Shown: positions 1 through 10,252 of the stretch, piece after piece
Position numbering within the stretch: the first letter of the stretch is position 1
Layout of the letters: the number at the start of each line of letters is the position of its first letter
Assembly: GCF_002210095.1 (NCBI RefSeq)
Contig: NZ_AQQR01000008.1
Span: 1 to 64,000, forward strand
Direction of reading: 5' to 3'
DNA length: 64,000 nucleotides
Origin: Marinibacterium profundimaris
GTDB lineage: Bacteria; Pseudomonadota; Alphaproteobacteria; Rhodobacterales; Rhodobacteraceae
The notes under the pieces: model-generated
Databases searched by the model: none
Seen by the model: only the letters and a program-made list of their open reading frames with translations
What the model was told of the DNA's origin: nothing
Translations under genes and position numbers: made by a program

Positions 1-38
1 AATTTACGCCAGATCTTGTCCAAGAGATGGGGAGTAGC

Positions 39-440
39 TCACAAGCTGCCTGCGGGCTGTCCCCCGGACCAGGCATGTCCCAGCCCTTCGATGACCCAAT
101 GTTCGACCGCTTCCATGCCGGCGCCGTCGCAGGTCGTGCTAAGCCGATAGGACCGGCTTCCCGCAACGCTGTCGGCTTCGGTCTGAAGGCTTTGCGCCGG
201 GCCGCCTTCGAGAGCCTGCCGGACGATTGCCACGCCGTTGGATGGGTGAACGGTAGAGTCGGCATCGCCATGAAATACGATGGTCCGCGTGGGGGCCCTG
301 CGTGGCGCGCTATCGGCCTCGCGACAGGCCATGGCCGAGAAGGCGGAAGGCACATCTTTTTTGCCGCCCCCGCGGGCAGACCCGAATGGGCGCCCACCGC
401 CCTGAACAGATCCGGCCCCGGACACGACCTTGGCATCCAC
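39..440 (-). pseudogene. Fragment of PHB depolymerase-like esterase
   Basis: The readable stretch carries motifs of the C-terminal part of the LpqC/poly(3-hydroxybutyrate) depolymerase esterase family: KDVPSAFSAM, TIVFHGDADSTVHPSNG (the acid-residue region) and VIEGLGHAWSGG (the catalytic-histidine region). The nucleophile GxSxG half is absent, and an in-frame TGA lies just upstream of the GTG at 440. At the other end the frame stops at GQPAGSL, where intact relatives continue for some 20-30 residues. I infer a decayed or truncated gene rather than a working esterase. The family call is from motif recognition only. Confidence 0.5.
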
Positions 441-700
441 CGGGGTTTCTGCGGCGACAGGTCAAAGCCGACATCCGCCAAGGGGCGTAATCTTCAAGCA
501 GTCAGCTGCCCTGTTCGGGGCCCGCTTTTCTGCCCTGCGCACAGGGAGCGCCAGTCGATTGCGGGCTGTCCGAACCGGAGGGAACACTGTGCCGGCAACC
601 GCGTTCAAATCAAATGGCAGTGTGTCACCCAAGGTTCAGCGCGGGCCGTTCCCTGACCGCTGCTTCCACAAAGGATCGACTGCCCTGCAGGAGACGATGG

Positions 701-1489
701 ATGAAAGGCGAATGGCCTGGCAGGCCGGAACGTGCGATTGCGAAGACAGGTTCGAAAGCCCGTGCAGGCGCACTGAAGGACCAGGACCGACGCGGCGCCG
801 TCCGGCGGCTGGATCCGGGCTCCTGGCGATTGCTGCGCACCGCCTGTTTCGAGATACGGCTGCTTGACGCACGCGAAATGCTGTCGAAAGCGGGCGAGAG
901 GCTGGACGTCAGTGCGCTGTTGCTGGACGGGTTGATGGCGCGCTATGTCCGCGGCTCAAAAAGGAGCGAGCCGCAAAGCGCGATCGTTGCCATCAGTGTG
1001 CCGGGGGATTTCGTAGACCTGCACGCCTTGCCGCTGAAACGTCTGGACCACGATATCGCTGCCCTGACGCGGGCGCGGATCGCGATCTTTCCGCACGCGG
1101 CGTTGAACGACATCATTGAACGGTCCTCCCATCATGCAAGGCAATTGTGGGGCTTGACCATGATCGATGCCTCGATCCACCGGCATTGGATTTTCCGTTC
1201 AAGCCGGTTGCGCGCGCTGGCGTCAGTGGCCGATTTCGTGAGCGAGATGGACCTGCGCCTTCAGGACGCCGGAGAGAGCACCGTCGACCGTCTTCCCTTG
1301 CCCCTTCTGCAGACCGATCTGGCCGAGATCGCCGGGCTGTCCCCGGTCCATGTCAGTCGCGTCTGCAGACAGCTTCGCGAGAGCGGAGCCTGCACGATCC
1401 GGGACGGATATGCCAAGATCCACGACAGGGCGCTCTTGCATCATCTGGCGCATTTCGATCCCTCCTACCTCTATCCACCCGAAGAGTGA
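701..1489 (+). CDS. Crp/Fnr-type transcriptional regulator
   Basis: This 262-residue protein has the plan of a Crp/Fnr regulator. A beta-rich effector domain lies at about residues 35-140 and a long dimerisation helix at about 150-190. A winged helix-turn-helix at about 198-242 includes LPLPLLQTDLAEIAGLSPVH, followed by VSRVCRQLRESG. No cysteine cluster of the FNR type is visible, so an oxygen-sensing FeS cluster is unlikely. The ligand is unknown; many short alphaproteobacterial relatives bind none. ATG 701 was chosen because GGAG lies 7 bases upstream. The gene converges on katE, so regulation of katE is possible but not shown. Confidence 0.8.
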   Translation: MKGEWPGRPERAIAKTGSKARAGALKDQDRRGAVRRLDPGSWRLLRTACFEIRLLDAREMLSKAGERLDVSALLLDGLMARYVRGSKRSEPQSAIVAISVPGDFVDLHALPLKRLDHDIAALTRARIAIFPHAALNDIIERSSHHARQLWGLTMIDASIHRHWIFRSSRLRALASVADFVSEMDLRLQDAGESTVDRLPLPLLQTDLAEIAGLSPVHVSRVCRQLRESGACTIRDGYAKIHDRALLHHLAHFDPSYLYPPEE

Positions 1490-1714
1490 GCGCCGTCCCG
1501 CCGTGCCCGCGAACCGGTCGCGGGCACGGGCAAAGGTCGCGTCGTCCGAGCCGTTGGCGACCACCCCCTATTCCACCGCGACCCTGCAAGGCCATGCGCG
1601 CGGCCTCGAGGCAGGGCACCGCTCCGCCTCGTTTCGCGCTGGGATGGTGATCGCCGCTGGCCAGGGCGCCCTTGGGCCGAACGCAAGGCTGCGCCCGGCT
1701 AGGGGGCCGGCGGC

Positions 1715-3766
1715 TCACGCCGCCCGTTCCCAAAAACGAAGGGCTTTGCAGGCAGCGATGAAGTCTTCCGGTACGCCGTCCAGAACGAAGACCCCGTCAT
1801 CGGCCTCGTCCGGGACGGCGGCGGACCAGAAGGCGGATTTGGCCTCTGCCGTCAGCGCGATGAACTTCATGTGCGCAAAGGCGTCGCCCAGGAAACTTCG
1901 TGCGCCGTGCATGCGCGCAAGCCGGGCTGCGCCATCGTCTGAGGCGAGGACGGCCACCGCGTCGAACAGGGCCGACGGCGCGCCATCGAGCTTTTCATCC
2001 GCGGCGATCGTCTTGCCACGCGCGGTGGTCACGCCGCCGACCTTCTCGGCGATGACCGTGACCTGCGCTCCGGCGCTCTCTGCCGCCGACTTGAGCGCCT
2101 CGAAGGCGCCGCCGTCGATGCCGTCGGTCACCAGCAAGCCCAGCTTGCGGCCGGCAAAGCTGTCGGGCGGGTTGGCGACGATGCTGAGCGCGGGCGAAAC
2201 ATCGGTCTTGATGACGTCGCGCGCGGGGTTGGCTGCACTTGGCATTCCTGCCAGACCCAGGCCATCGGCGACCGTTCTGGCAAGGTCGTCGTCGACGACC
2301 ATCAGGTGGCCGACCATGCGCTGCCGGATCGACAGGTGTTCGACCTTGGAAAGCTCGAAGACGAAGGCGTCGGCGATATGCCCTTTTTCGACATCGGTCT
2401 GGCTGAGGTAGAACTGGCGTGCCTGGCTGTAATGGTCGGCAAAGGTATCGGACCGGACGCGCTGTTTCGGCCCCGCCTCTTCGGCCGGGTAGGAGGTGAA
2501 CCCGCGGTCGGGATCCTCGCGCGGGCCCTCGCCAAAGCTGTTCGGCTCGTAGTTCGCCCGGCCCTTGGGATTGCGCATGGCCATGTGGCCGTCCTGTTGC
2601 AGGTGGGCAAAGGGGCACTTCGGCGCGTTGACCGGGATGTGGTTGAAGTTCGGCCCGCCCAGCCGCTTGAGCTGCGTGTCGAGGTAGGAGAAGTTCCGGC
2701 CCTGCAGCAGCGGGTCATTGGAATGGTCGATGCCGGGCACGACGTTGCCGGTCTGAAACGCGACCTGTTCGGTCTCGGCAAAGAAGTTGTCGACCATGCG
2801 GTTCAGCGTCAGCGTGCCGACGCGGCGCACCGGGAGGATTTCCTCGGGGATCAGCTTGGTGGCGTCCAGCACGTCGAAATCGAAGCTCTCGGCGAACGCG
2901 TCGTCAAAGACCTGAAGCCCCAGATCCCACTGCGGAAAGTCGCCCTTCTGGATCGCGTCCCAAAGGTCGCGGCGGTGAAAGTCCGGGTCCGCTCCGTTGA
3001 TCTTGACCGCCTCGTCCCAGAGAACGGATTGCATGCCCAGCCGGGGTTTCCAGTGGAACTTGACGAAACTCGACTTGCCCTCGGCGTTGACCAGCCGGAA
3101 GGTATGCACACCGAAACCTTCCATGAAGCGGAAGGATCGCGGGATGGTCCGGTCGGACATGATCCAAAGCGCCATGTGCATGGCTTCCGGCATCAGCGAG
3201 ATGAAGTCCCAGAAATTGTCATGCGCCGTCTGCGCCTGCGGAAAGCCGCGGTCGGGCTCCTGCTTGGCGGCATGGATCAGGTCCGGAAACTTCATCGCGT
3301 CCTGAATGAAGAACACGGGGATGTTGTTGCCGACGAGGTCCCAGTTGCCTTCCTTGGTATAGAACTTCACCGCAAAGCCGCGAACGTCACGGGCAAGGTC
3401 GGGGGACCCCTTGTTGCCGGCAACGGTGGAAAAGCGCACGAAGACCTCGGTCTTCTCGCCCACTTCGGTCAGCACCTTGGCGCGGGTAATGTCGGAAAGG
3501 TCCTCGGCCAGCTCGAAGGTGCCGTGGGCGCCATAGCCCCGGGCGTGGACGACCCGCTCGGGAATGCGCTCGTGGTCGAAATGAAACAACTTCTCGCGGA
3601 AGATCTGGTCTTCGATCAGGTGCGGTCCGCGCTGTCCCACCTTCAGCGCGTTCTGGTCGTCCGAGATCGGCATGCCGACCTGCGTCGTCATGGTCTCGTG
3701 GGTGTCGTCTGCGATCTGATGAGTCTCGCCGCCGTTGCCCTTGCGGGGGGAATTGTCGTCTTTCAT
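1715..3766 (-). CDS. katE: Large-subunit (clade II) catalase HPII
   Basis: This is a haem catalase that breaks down hydrogen peroxide in the cytoplasm. At 683 residues it belongs to the large clade II type (E. coli KatE has 753). The distal histidine lies in [11 protein letters not shown] (about His74), the distal asparagine in [14 protein letters not shown] (about Asn147), and the proximal haem tyrosine in [14 protein letters not shown] (about residue 360). The last ~150 residues (from [12 protein letters not shown]) form the flavodoxin/DJ-1-like C-terminal domain typical of this clade. The ATG at 3766 has GGAGAAG nine bases upstream, whereas the ATG at 3784 has no ribosome binding site. It is transcribed alone, away from the cytochrome gene. 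Confidence 0.95.
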   Translation of the reverse strand: MKDDNSPRKGNGGETHQIADDTHETMTTQVGMPISDDQNALKVGQRGPHLIEDQIFREKLFHFDHERIPERVVHARGYGAHGTFELAEDLSDITRAKVLTEVGEKTEVFVRFSTVAGNKGSPDLARDVRGFAVKFYTKEGNWDLVGNNIPVFFIQDAMKFPDLIHAAKQEPDRGFPQAQTAHDNFWDFISLMPEAMHMALWIMSDRTIPRSFRFMEGFGVHTFRLVNAEGKSSFVKFHWKPRLGMQSVLWDEAVKINGADPDFHRRDLWDAIQKGDFPQWDLGLQVFDDAFAESFDFDVLDATKLIPEEILPVRRVGTLTLNRMVDNFFAETEQVAFQTGNVVPGIDHSNDPLLQGRNFSYLDTQLKRLGGPNFNHIPVNAPKCPFAHLQQDGHMAMRNPKGRANYEPNSFGEGPREDPDRGFTSYPAEEAGPKQRVRSDTFADHYSQARQFYLSQTDVEKGHIADAFVFELSKVEHLSIRQRMVGHLMVVDDDLARTVADGLGLAGMPSAANPARDVIKTDVSPALSIVANPPDSFAGRKLGLLVTDGIDGGAFEALKSAAESAGAQVTVIAEKVGGVTTARGKTIAADEKLDGAPSALFDAVAVLASDDGAARLARMHGARSFLGDAFAHMKFIALTAEAKSAFWSAAVPDEADDGVFVLDGVPEDFIAACKALRFWERAA

Positions 3767-3785
3767 GGTCAAATTCTTCTCCATT

Positions 3786-4145
3786 TCAGTCTTTCATGGC
3801 GTGGGTGCGGGGATGGCCGGCCGTGGCGGGATGAAGCAGGCACGATGACCTCGAACCACGGAAAGCCAACCTGTCGGGCGAAGGCGCGCAATGTGCGCGC
3901 GACGATGGCGGGAGGTTCGTCATGGGGCGCCAGATGCACGGAGAAATGCAGACGCCGTGGCGTCGTCGATCATGACGCCGCTTCGGTATGTCGGCACTTC
4001 CGGCCAAACCCGGCATGAAGGTTGAGCGCCCGAGAATGGCCTGGACCAGCATGGCCAGCGCGACCACCGGAACAGCCAGTGTCGGCACCAGTTTGGCAAG
4101 CGAAATCAGTCCCAGGAAGGCGCTGCGCCCATCGGGTCGTGACAT
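3786..4145 (-). CDS. Possible small membrane protein
   Basis: A 119-residue frame begins [20 protein letters not shown] and contains one or two hydrophobic segments (about residues 10-42) preceded by basic residues, as in a small inner-membrane protein. AAGGA sits 7 bases before the ATG at 4145. The second half is rich in Arg, Pro, Cys and Ser and does not look like conserved protein. The true product may be only about 50 residues long, or the frame may have shifted. I recognise no family. It lies just upstream of katE on the same strand. Confidence 0.3.
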   Translation of the reverse strand: MSRPDGRSAFLGLISLAKLVPTLAVPVVALAMLVQAILGRSTFMPGLAGSADIPKRRHDRRRHGVCISPCIWRPMTNLPPSSRAHCAPSPDRLAFRGSRSSCLLHPATAGHPRTHAMKD

Positions 4146-4538
4146 GGTTCGGGTCCTTGTGAGGCGGGCCACCGCGGGCGGCGGCGCTGTAATGGGAACA
4201 GCGGGCGCGCCCCAAGGTTCCGGCAACATTTGTTATCCCGCCCAGCTCTGCCGGCCCCTTTCGGCGCGGGTAAAGTTCTTCCTGCGTTGCTGGCCCCAAC
4301 CGGTTTTCGGTGCCGTGAAATGCGCGCGCGACGTCCGTCCCGCGATGATTTCAACGGCGACACGGCCCTCAAGCGGGGTGCCGGGTGGGTTTCCGCAATT
4401 CGGGCGCCACGGCAACATTCCCGGTATGCCCGGCCCCAAGGGCCCGGAAATCCACGGCAAATCCCTGGGCAACCCATCCTTGCCAGGGCGGTCGGAACGC
4501 GACATCCTCGACGCAATTGTGCACTTGAAAGACCCGCC
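4146..4538. other. Intergenic region without recognised gene
   Basis: About 390 bases separate the small minus-strand frame from the cytochrome gene. It presumably holds the cytochrome promoter. Frames crossing it on both strands have an Arg/Pro/Ala-rich composition and no family motif. No clear hairpin, tRNA or repeat is visible. Confidence 0.5.
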
Positions 4539-7529
4539 ATGAATAACCGCCTCTTCGCCGGCATTCTCTGTTTCGTCTTCTCGTCGACCCCGGCACTGGC
4601 CCAATCGGATGCACAGGATCTGCCTCTTCCATCGGACCTGCCGCTGCTGGACTACCAGGCACAGCTTTACCCGTTCATCGCCAACCGGGACTTCGCCAAG
4701 GCCGGCTGGAGACGCGACAAGGCGTGGCGCGACACCGGGCCCTTTGTCCTGGGCACGTCTTACGGAACGCATCCCGCGGTGCGGATCTACTACTCGCCGC
4801 AGGTGATTGCCTGGCTGGAAGGCGGCCGCGAGGGTGCGATCCCGGACGGGGCGATCGTGGTCAAGGAAATGGCCACGCCGCCCGCCGCCCGTTACGTCGA
4901 ATACCGCCGGACGCTGGAATACCTCCACCCGGACGACCCGGCGAAGGTCGAAGACGAAATGTTGAAATTCCTGCGCGGGACCGGCGGGCTGAACTGGACG
5001 GTGATGGTCAAGGACAGCGCGGTCTCGCATGGCGGATGGTTCTTCGCCTCGGTCGGTCAATCCGCCGAGACCGACAGTTTCGAGCCGCCGTTCGCCCCGG
5101 CCTCGGGTCAGGCCGGCGATGGCATGTGCATGCGCTGCCATGCCTCTGCCGCCGAGGAGTTGATCTTTTCCGCCCTGGACAATGTCGAGGGCTATCCCGG
5201 CGAGCCGCTGATCTTCCGCGTCGATGAAAGCTGGCGAAACATGGACGGCTTTGCGCCGGGGCCGTTCAATCTGCCCGGCGTGCAGCGCCCGGCGATGGGC
5301 CTCAGCCAGTCAACGCTGATCCGCGATCTCTTTCACGACGATGCCGCCTTCGACCGATCGAATGCGCAGGCCGCGCCGTCGCCGACCGCCGCCAACCCGG
5401 ACTTTCTGCGCATGTTTCCCCCGCAAGGCGGGATCGACATCGGGCCCGAACAGCTGCAACGGCTTCCGTCCGAGTGGCTGGACAAGGTGCCGTCGCGCCC
5501 CGGGGATCCGCAGCATTTCCTGACCTCCGACAATTGCATCGGCTGTCATGGCGGCCTGGGCGGGCCGCCGTCGGGGACGACGATGTTCCTGCAGACCGGC
5601 CCGAATTACGGCGATGGCTACAACATATCCGAATATGGCGAATGGCGCTGGTCGCCCATGGGGCTGGCCGGGCGGGACCCGATCTTCTTCGCCCAGCTCG
5701 AAAGCGAATTCGCGCTTCTGGAACAGGCCGGGTCCGGCGACCTGGTCGCGAACCTGGGGACGACCTGCCTGTCCTGCCACGGCGCGATGGGACAACGGCA
5801 GCTGGCGATCGATGCCCACGCCGACCCCGACGCCGGGCGCGACCCGAACGATTTCAAGGTGGCCTACACCCTGCTGCACGCCCCGCTGACCGCAGCCGAG
5901 GAGCAGGCGCAGAAGGCCGACGGCACCTTTGCCTATCACCAGTACGGCAACCTCGCGCGCGAGGGGGTTTCCTGCGCGGTCTGCCATCACATCGCCCCGC
6001 CGGAACAGGCAGAGGGCCAGCCGGACTACAACAAGCTCGACACCTACCTGATGAACGGCACCACAGGTGTCTTCCGCCTGACCGACGCCGACCGGCTGAT
6101 CGGTCCCTTCGACGACGTCCGGCCGGTGCCGATGCAAAACGCCATGGGGATCAAGCCCGTGGGCGACCCCTATATCAAGGAGGCCGAGCTTTGCGGGGCC
6201 TGCCACACGATCAACCTGCCCAACGTGGATGCCGACCCGGACACCCCGCTGCCGGGCTATACGGCCGAGGATCAGGAGATCTTCAACCAGGCCGCGCGCA
6301 ATGGCGCGGCGTTGCAGAAGGCCACGACCGGCGTGACCTTCCCCGAGCCGCTGACCAAGTTCCAGCATTCGGTGGAACAGGCGACCTACCTTGAATGGTC
6401 CAACAGCCGGTTCAGCGAGGAGGGCACGAAACAAACCTGCCAGCAATGCCACATGAAGCCGGGCTTTCAGAGCGTGGACGGCACGCTGGACATTCCGCAG
6501 ATCACCACGCAGATCGCCACGATCCAGGACCGGACCCTGCCAGCGGTCGAGAACCTTCTTCCGCACGACGAGATCGACGTACCCTTCCGCAGCGACTACC
6601 GGCGGCACAATTTCGTCGGGCTCAATGCCTTCATGGTCGAGATGCTCAGCCAGTTCCGCGCCGAAATGGGGCTGAGCCACACCGACCCGATGACCTACGC
6701 CACGAACGGGGCGGAGCTGACGGTGGATACAATGGCCCTGCAGGCGGCCCACGAGACCGCCGACGTGACCCTGGATCTCAGCCCCGGCTACGGCGGGCTG
6801 GTCGCGCGGGTAGGCGTGACGAACAAGACCGGGCACCGCCTGCCGTCGGGTGTCGGGTTCCGCCGCGCATTTCTCGAGGTTCGGGCGGTGGACCAGGCCG
6901 GAAACACCCTGTGGTGTTCGGGCTGCACCAACGCGGTGGGCGTGATCGTCGACGGGACCGGCACGCCGCTGCGGACAGAGTTCCTGGATGTCGTGCCCGA
7001 GGGGGCCGACACGGCGCTCTATCAGCCGCATTACAGCGTGATCACCGACCAGACGCAGGTGCAGATCTACGAAGAGCTGACCCAGAACGCCGAGGGCGCC
7101 TTCACCACCAGCTTCGTACACCGGATCCACCACCCCAAGGACAACCGGCTGACGCCCATGGGCGCGCTGACACCGGGCACTCCGGCGTTCACGGAGAAGT
7201 TCGGCGACAGCGCCGTCACGGCGGCCTTCATGAAGGCCACGATCCCCGAAGGCCGCGCCGCCGAGGATCCCGGTTTCCGGCCCGGCTCACACCGGCTGGA
7301 GTACCGGATGGCCTTGCCCGCCGGCACCGATCCGGCGCGGGTCACCGTCACGGCCACGCTTTATTACCAGGCGATCCCGCCATACTACCTCAAGCAGCGG
7401 TTCGACACGGCGCCCGATGGGCCGGCGACGCAGCGCCTGTATTACCTGGCCAGCCGGCTGAAGACCGAGGGCACGCGGATCGAGGACTGGAAGCTTGCCA
7501 CGGCGCAGGCCTCGGCCTCGCTTCAATGA
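4539..7529 (+). CDS. Secreted six-haem cytochrome c with P460-like N-terminus
   Basis: This 996-residue protein starts with a Sec signal peptide (MNNRLFAGILCFVFSSTPAL, cleavage near ALAQ), so it acts in the periplasm. Residues about 35-205 contain YGTHPAVRIYYS, GAIPDGAIVVKEM and the first haem site CMRCH (197-201), a layout resembling cytochrome P460. Five further CxxCH sites follow: CIGCH (about 333), CLSCH (410), CAVCH (479), CGACH (552) and CQQCH (634). The last ~300 residues have no haem site and look beta-rich. The ATG at 4539 was chosen because it precedes the signal peptide; reading frames extending upstream lack protein character. No partner oxidoreductase is adjacent, so the electron donor and substrate are unknown. 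Confidence 0.85.
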   Translation: MNNRLFAGILCFVFSSTPALAQSDAQDLPLPSDLPLLDYQAQLYPFIANRDFAKAGWRRDKAWRDTGPFVLGTSYGTHPAVRIYYSPQVIAWLEGGREGAIPDGAIVVKEMATPPAARYVEYRRTLEYLHPDDPAKVEDEMLKFLRGTGGLNWTVMVKDSAVSHGGWFFASVGQSAETDSFEPPFAPASGQAGDGMCMRCHASAAEELIFSALDNVEGYPGEPLIFRVDESWRNMDGFAPGPFNLPGVQRPAMGLSQSTLIRDLFHDDAAFDRSNAQAAPSPTAANPDFLRMFPPQGGIDIGPEQLQRLPSEWLDKVPSRPGDPQHFLTSDNCIGCHGGLGGPPSGTTMFLQTGPNYGDGYNISEYGEWRWSPMGLAGRDPIFFAQLESEFALLEQAGSGDLVANLGTTCLSCHGAMGQRQLAIDAHADPDAGRDPNDFKVAYTLLHAPLTAAEEQAQKADGTFAYHQYGNLAREGVSCAVCHHIAPPEQAEGQPDYNKLDTYLMNGTTGVFRLTDADRLIGPFDDVRPVPMQNAMGIKPVGDPYIKEAELCGACHTINLPNVDADPDTPLPGYTAEDQEIFNQAARNGAALQKATTGVTFPEPLTKFQHSVEQATYLEWSNSRFSEEGTKQTCQQCHMKPGFQSVDGTLDIPQITTQIATIQDRTLPAVENLLPHDEIDVPFRSDYRRHNFVGLNAFMVEMLSQFRAEMGLSHTDPMTYATNGAELTVDTMALQAAHETADVTLDLSPGYGGLVARVGVTNKTGHRLPSGVGFRRAFLEVRAVDQAGNTLWCSGCTNAVGVIVDGTGTPLRTEFLDVVPEGADTALYQPHYSVITDQTQVQIYEELTQNAEGAFTTSFVHRIHHPKDNRLTPMGALTPGTPAFTEKFGDSAVTAAFMKATIPEGRAAEDPGFRPGSHRLEYRMALPAGTDPARVTVTATLYYQAIPPYYLKQRFDTAPDGPATQRLYYLASRLKTEGTRIEDWKLATAQASASLQ

Positions 7530-7671
7530 CACGGGCGGCTTTGTCCGCGCAGGCGCTGGTTCCGCGCCCCGTGTGCCGCTTTCTGCGCCTTGAGATCGCG
7601 TGATGCGCTTTGAGGGGGAGGGACATGGGCGCTGAACGGCAGATCTTCAGCCTGACGCACGGCGCTCGGGA

Positions 7672-8724
7672 TCACGCGGATTGTCGGCGGATGATCTCGA
7701 AGCCCAGGTCGATCGCAGTGTCCGGGGTCGACGACCCCTCGAAGCGACGCAGAAGCGCATCGGCGGCCGTTCTGCCGAAGGCTTCCAGGTCGACCTTGAT
7801 CGTCGTGATCGGAGGCTCGACATCGCCGGCAAATTCCTGGTCGCCGAAGCCAATGACGGCAATGTCGCCCGGTATGGCGAAGCCGCGCTTCGTGGCCTCG
7901 ATGATGGCGCCGTGGGCCAGCACGTCCGAACTGCAGAACACGATCCCCGACGTGAAGCCGTGATCGTCGATGAGGCGGGCCATGCCCTTGCGCCCACGCG
8001 CCACGGTCGCCATCTCGTCGAAGTCGATCTCCGCCACCGGGGTACCGGTGAGCCGGGTGAAATGCTCGCTGAATGCGGCCTTCCGTCTCCGGGCGCGTTC
8101 GTCCCCCGCAGAGATCGTGGCCGCGGCGGTGTCGCCACGTTCGACGGCAAATTCCGCGGCGGCGCGGCCGGTCTCGACGTGGCGGAAGCCGATGCAGATG
8201 TCGATGGGCGAGTCGGTGAAATCCCAGACCTCGACCACCGGGATGCCCGAGGCCAGCAGCATCCGCCGGGCCTGGGGAGAATGGTGAATCCCGGTCAACA
8301 GGATCGCGTCGGGCCGGCGCGACAGGTGGGTCGCGATCGTGCGCTCCTCCTCGGCGGGGTCAAAGCCGGTCTCGGAGAGCAGGATCTGGTAGCCGGCCTC
8401 GCGCATGCGCTGACTGAAGGCGCGGATCATTGCCGCGTAGACGATGTTGGTGATCGACGGCACCAGCGCGGTGATCAGCTTGCTGCGGGACGAGGCCAGG
8501 GCCCCGGCGATGGCATTGGGCACGAAGCCGGTGGCGGCGATCGCCTCGTTGATCTTGCGCAGGGTCGCGGCCGAGACCTTCGACGGGTCGCTGAGTGCCC
8601 GTGACACCGTGACCTGGCTGACACCGGCCATGCGGCCGACGGCCTCCATCGTGACCCCGCGAGATGCGCTTCGCGCGGGCTTTCGCTTCGTGGGTTTGGT
8701 GTCGCCTCCATCCATGGGGTGCAT
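7672..8724 (-). CDS. LacI-family transcriptional regulator
   Basis: A typical LacI/GalR repressor. The N-terminal helix-turn-helix and hinge read VTMEAVGRMAGVSQVTVSRA and ALSDPSKVSAATLRKINEAI, then a periplasmic-binding-protein-like effector domain follows (SKLITALVPSITN through PPITTIKVDLEAFGRTAADA). Length is about 350 residues, normal for the family. The start is uncertain: ATG 8724, ATG 8715 or an upstream TTG. It is the last gene on the tctCBA strand. Its likely targets are the two palindromes with a central CpG at 11880-12008, the operator type bound by this family. The ligand is probably a sugar acid or a degradation intermediate. Confidence 0.92.
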   Translation of the reverse strand: MHPMDGGDTKPTKRKPARSASRGVTMEAVGRMAGVSQVTVSRALSDPSKVSAATLRKINEAIAATGFVPNAIAGALASSRSKLITALVPSITNIVYAAMIRAFSQRMREAGYQILLSETGFDPAEEERTIATHLSRRPDAILLTGIHHSPQARRMLLASGIPVVEVWDFTDSPIDICIGFRHVETGRAAAEFAVERGDTAAATISAGDERARRRKAAFSEHFTRLTGTPVAEIDFDEMATVARGRKGMARLIDDHGFTSGIVFCSSDVLAHGAIIEATKRGFAIPGDIAVIGFGDQEFAGDVEPPITTIKVDLEAFGRTAADALLRRFEGSSTPDTAIDLGFEIIRRQSA

Positions 8725-8754
8725 ATTCCTGGCGTCGTCCCGGGAAGGCAAGGG

Positions 8755-10248
8755 TCACACCCCGTCCGGCTGGCCCTTTGCCCGCCGCGACAGGACGACC
8801 GAGCCCAGGATCGACCCGATGATCAGCACCCAGAGCACCATGGCGATCCAGCTCTTGGTGAAGAAGATGCTCAGCGTTCCGAAGGATTCGAGGCTTTTGA
8901 CAAAGTAGACTTCCGCCGACGGGCCGAGGATGAAGCCGATGATGAAGGGCGCCACTTCAAGCCGCAGCTTGACGAAAAGCCAGCCCCCGATGCCGAAGAT
9001 CAGCAGGGTCCAGACGTCGAACATGATGCCGTAGTTGATCGTGTAGGCGCCGATCACGCACATCATCAGGATGACCGGGAACAGGATGTGCTTGGGGATC
9101 GTCACCACCAGGGCAAAGTACCGGATCGCCACGTACATCATCACAAACATGGCGATGTTGGCGATCAGCATCGCGAAGATCATCGCGTTCCACGTGTCGG
9201 GATTGTTGCCGATGAAGAGCGGGCCGACCTGGATGCCCTGGAGGGTGAAGGCGCCGATCAGCAGGGCGGTGGTGGAATCGCCGGGGATGCCCAGCGACAG
9301 CAGCGGCACCAGCGCGCCACCGGTCAGCCCGTTGTTGCCGCTCTCGGAGGCGATGATGCCGGCCGGCTCGCCCTTGCCGAAGGTTTCGGGGTGCCTGGAA
9401 AATGTCTTGGCGTTGGAATAGGCCAGGATCGAGGCGGCCGACCCGCCCACGCCGGGCAGGATGCCGACAAAGGTGCCGATGCCCGAAGAGCGCACGAGGT
9501 TCACGATCTGGCCCCGGAACACCGAGAACGAGAAGGTCGATTTGCCGCCGACCTTTACCTCGTCCTTGTTGAAGCCGCGCGGCACGCCCAGTTCGGCCTG
9601 TTCCAGGATCGCCGCCAGCCCGAAAAGGCCGATGAGCACGGGCAGCAGGGAGAACCCGGTTTCCAGCCAGTACTCGGTCCCCGGCGGTATCAGGCGCATC
9701 TTGCCGTTGCCGCCCGACGAGATGTCGTAGGTCCCGATCAGGGCGATGAAGATGCCCAGCACGCCCGAGAAAATGCCGATCAGCATGTCCGAGCTGAGCG
9801 CGGCCATCACCGTGAGGGCGAAGAAGATGATCAGGAATTTCTCGACGTAGGAGAACTTGATCGCGAAATCCGCCAGCGTCGGCGCGAACAGCCAGAGCAC
9901 GAAGAGCGATACCAGCCCTCCGACAAAGGAGGCGACTATGCCGATGCGCAGGGCCTTTTCGCCTTCGCCCTTCTGGGCCAGAGGATAGCCGTCGAACGTG
10001 GTGGTGATCGAGCTTGGCGTGCCGGGAATGCCCAGCAGGATCGCGGGGACCAGCCCGCCCGAGATGCCGCCCACGTAAAGCCCCAGCAACAGCGCCAGGC
10101 CGTTTTCAAGGCCGAGGGAATAGGTGAGGGGCAGGCAGACGGCGACGGCCATCGTCGCCGTCATGCCCGGGATGGCGCCGAAAATGATCCCGATGAAGGT
10201 GCCGCCGACGATCAGCGACAGGAACAGGGGCGTGATGATCTCGAACAT
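8755..10248 (-). CDS. tctA: Tripartite tricarboxylate transporter, large membrane subunit
   Basis: The 497-residue product is a very hydrophobic protein with about a dozen transmembrane segments. It carries TctA signature stretches such as GAIPGMTATMAVAVCLPLTY, GGISGGLVPAILLGIPGTPS and GGALVPLLSLGIPGDSTTAL. It forms the channel of a TTT-type secondary importer in the inner membrane, with TctB and the periplasmic TctC. The gene starts 4 bases after the tctB stop, so the two are probably translationally coupled. The substrate class is carboxylates; the context points to a sugar acid. Confidence 0.95.
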   Translation of the reverse strand: MFEIITPLFLSLIVGGTFIGIIFGAIPGMTATMAVAVCLPLTYSLGLENGLALLLGLYVGGISGGLVPAILLGIPGTPSSITTTFDGYPLAQKGEGEKALRIGIVASFVGGLVSLFVLWLFAPTLADFAIKFSYVEKFLIIFFALTVMAALSSDMLIGIFSGVLGIFIALIGTYDISSGGNGKMRLIPPGTEYWLETGFSLLPVLIGLFGLAAILEQAELGVPRGFNKDEVKVGGKSTFSFSVFRGQIVNLVRSSGIGTFVGILPGVGGSAASILAYSNAKTFSRHPETFGKGEPAGIIASESGNNGLTGGALVPLLSLGIPGDSTTALLIGAFTLQGIQVGPLFIGNNPDTWNAMIFAMLIANIAMFVMMYVAIRYFALVVTIPKHILFPVILMMCVIGAYTINYGIMFDVWTLLIFGIGGWLFVKLRLEVAPFIIGFILGPSAEVYFVKSLESFGTLSIFFTKSWIAMVLWVLIIGSILGSVVLSRRAKGQPDGV

Positions 10249-10252
10249 GGGC

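Noticed and set aside
3768-3985. A short minus-strand frame between katE and the small membrane frame (reads [16 protein letters not shown])
   Set aside because: It is bounded by a TGA upstream, lacks a clear start and ribosome site, and runs into the katE leader. It might be the shifted end of the small membrane gene, but this cannot be supported.
6919-6933. A seventh haem site at CSGCTN in the multihaem cytochrome
   Set aside because: The residue after the second Cys is Thr, not His, so it is not a CxxCH haem-binding motif; it could be a disulfide or metal site.
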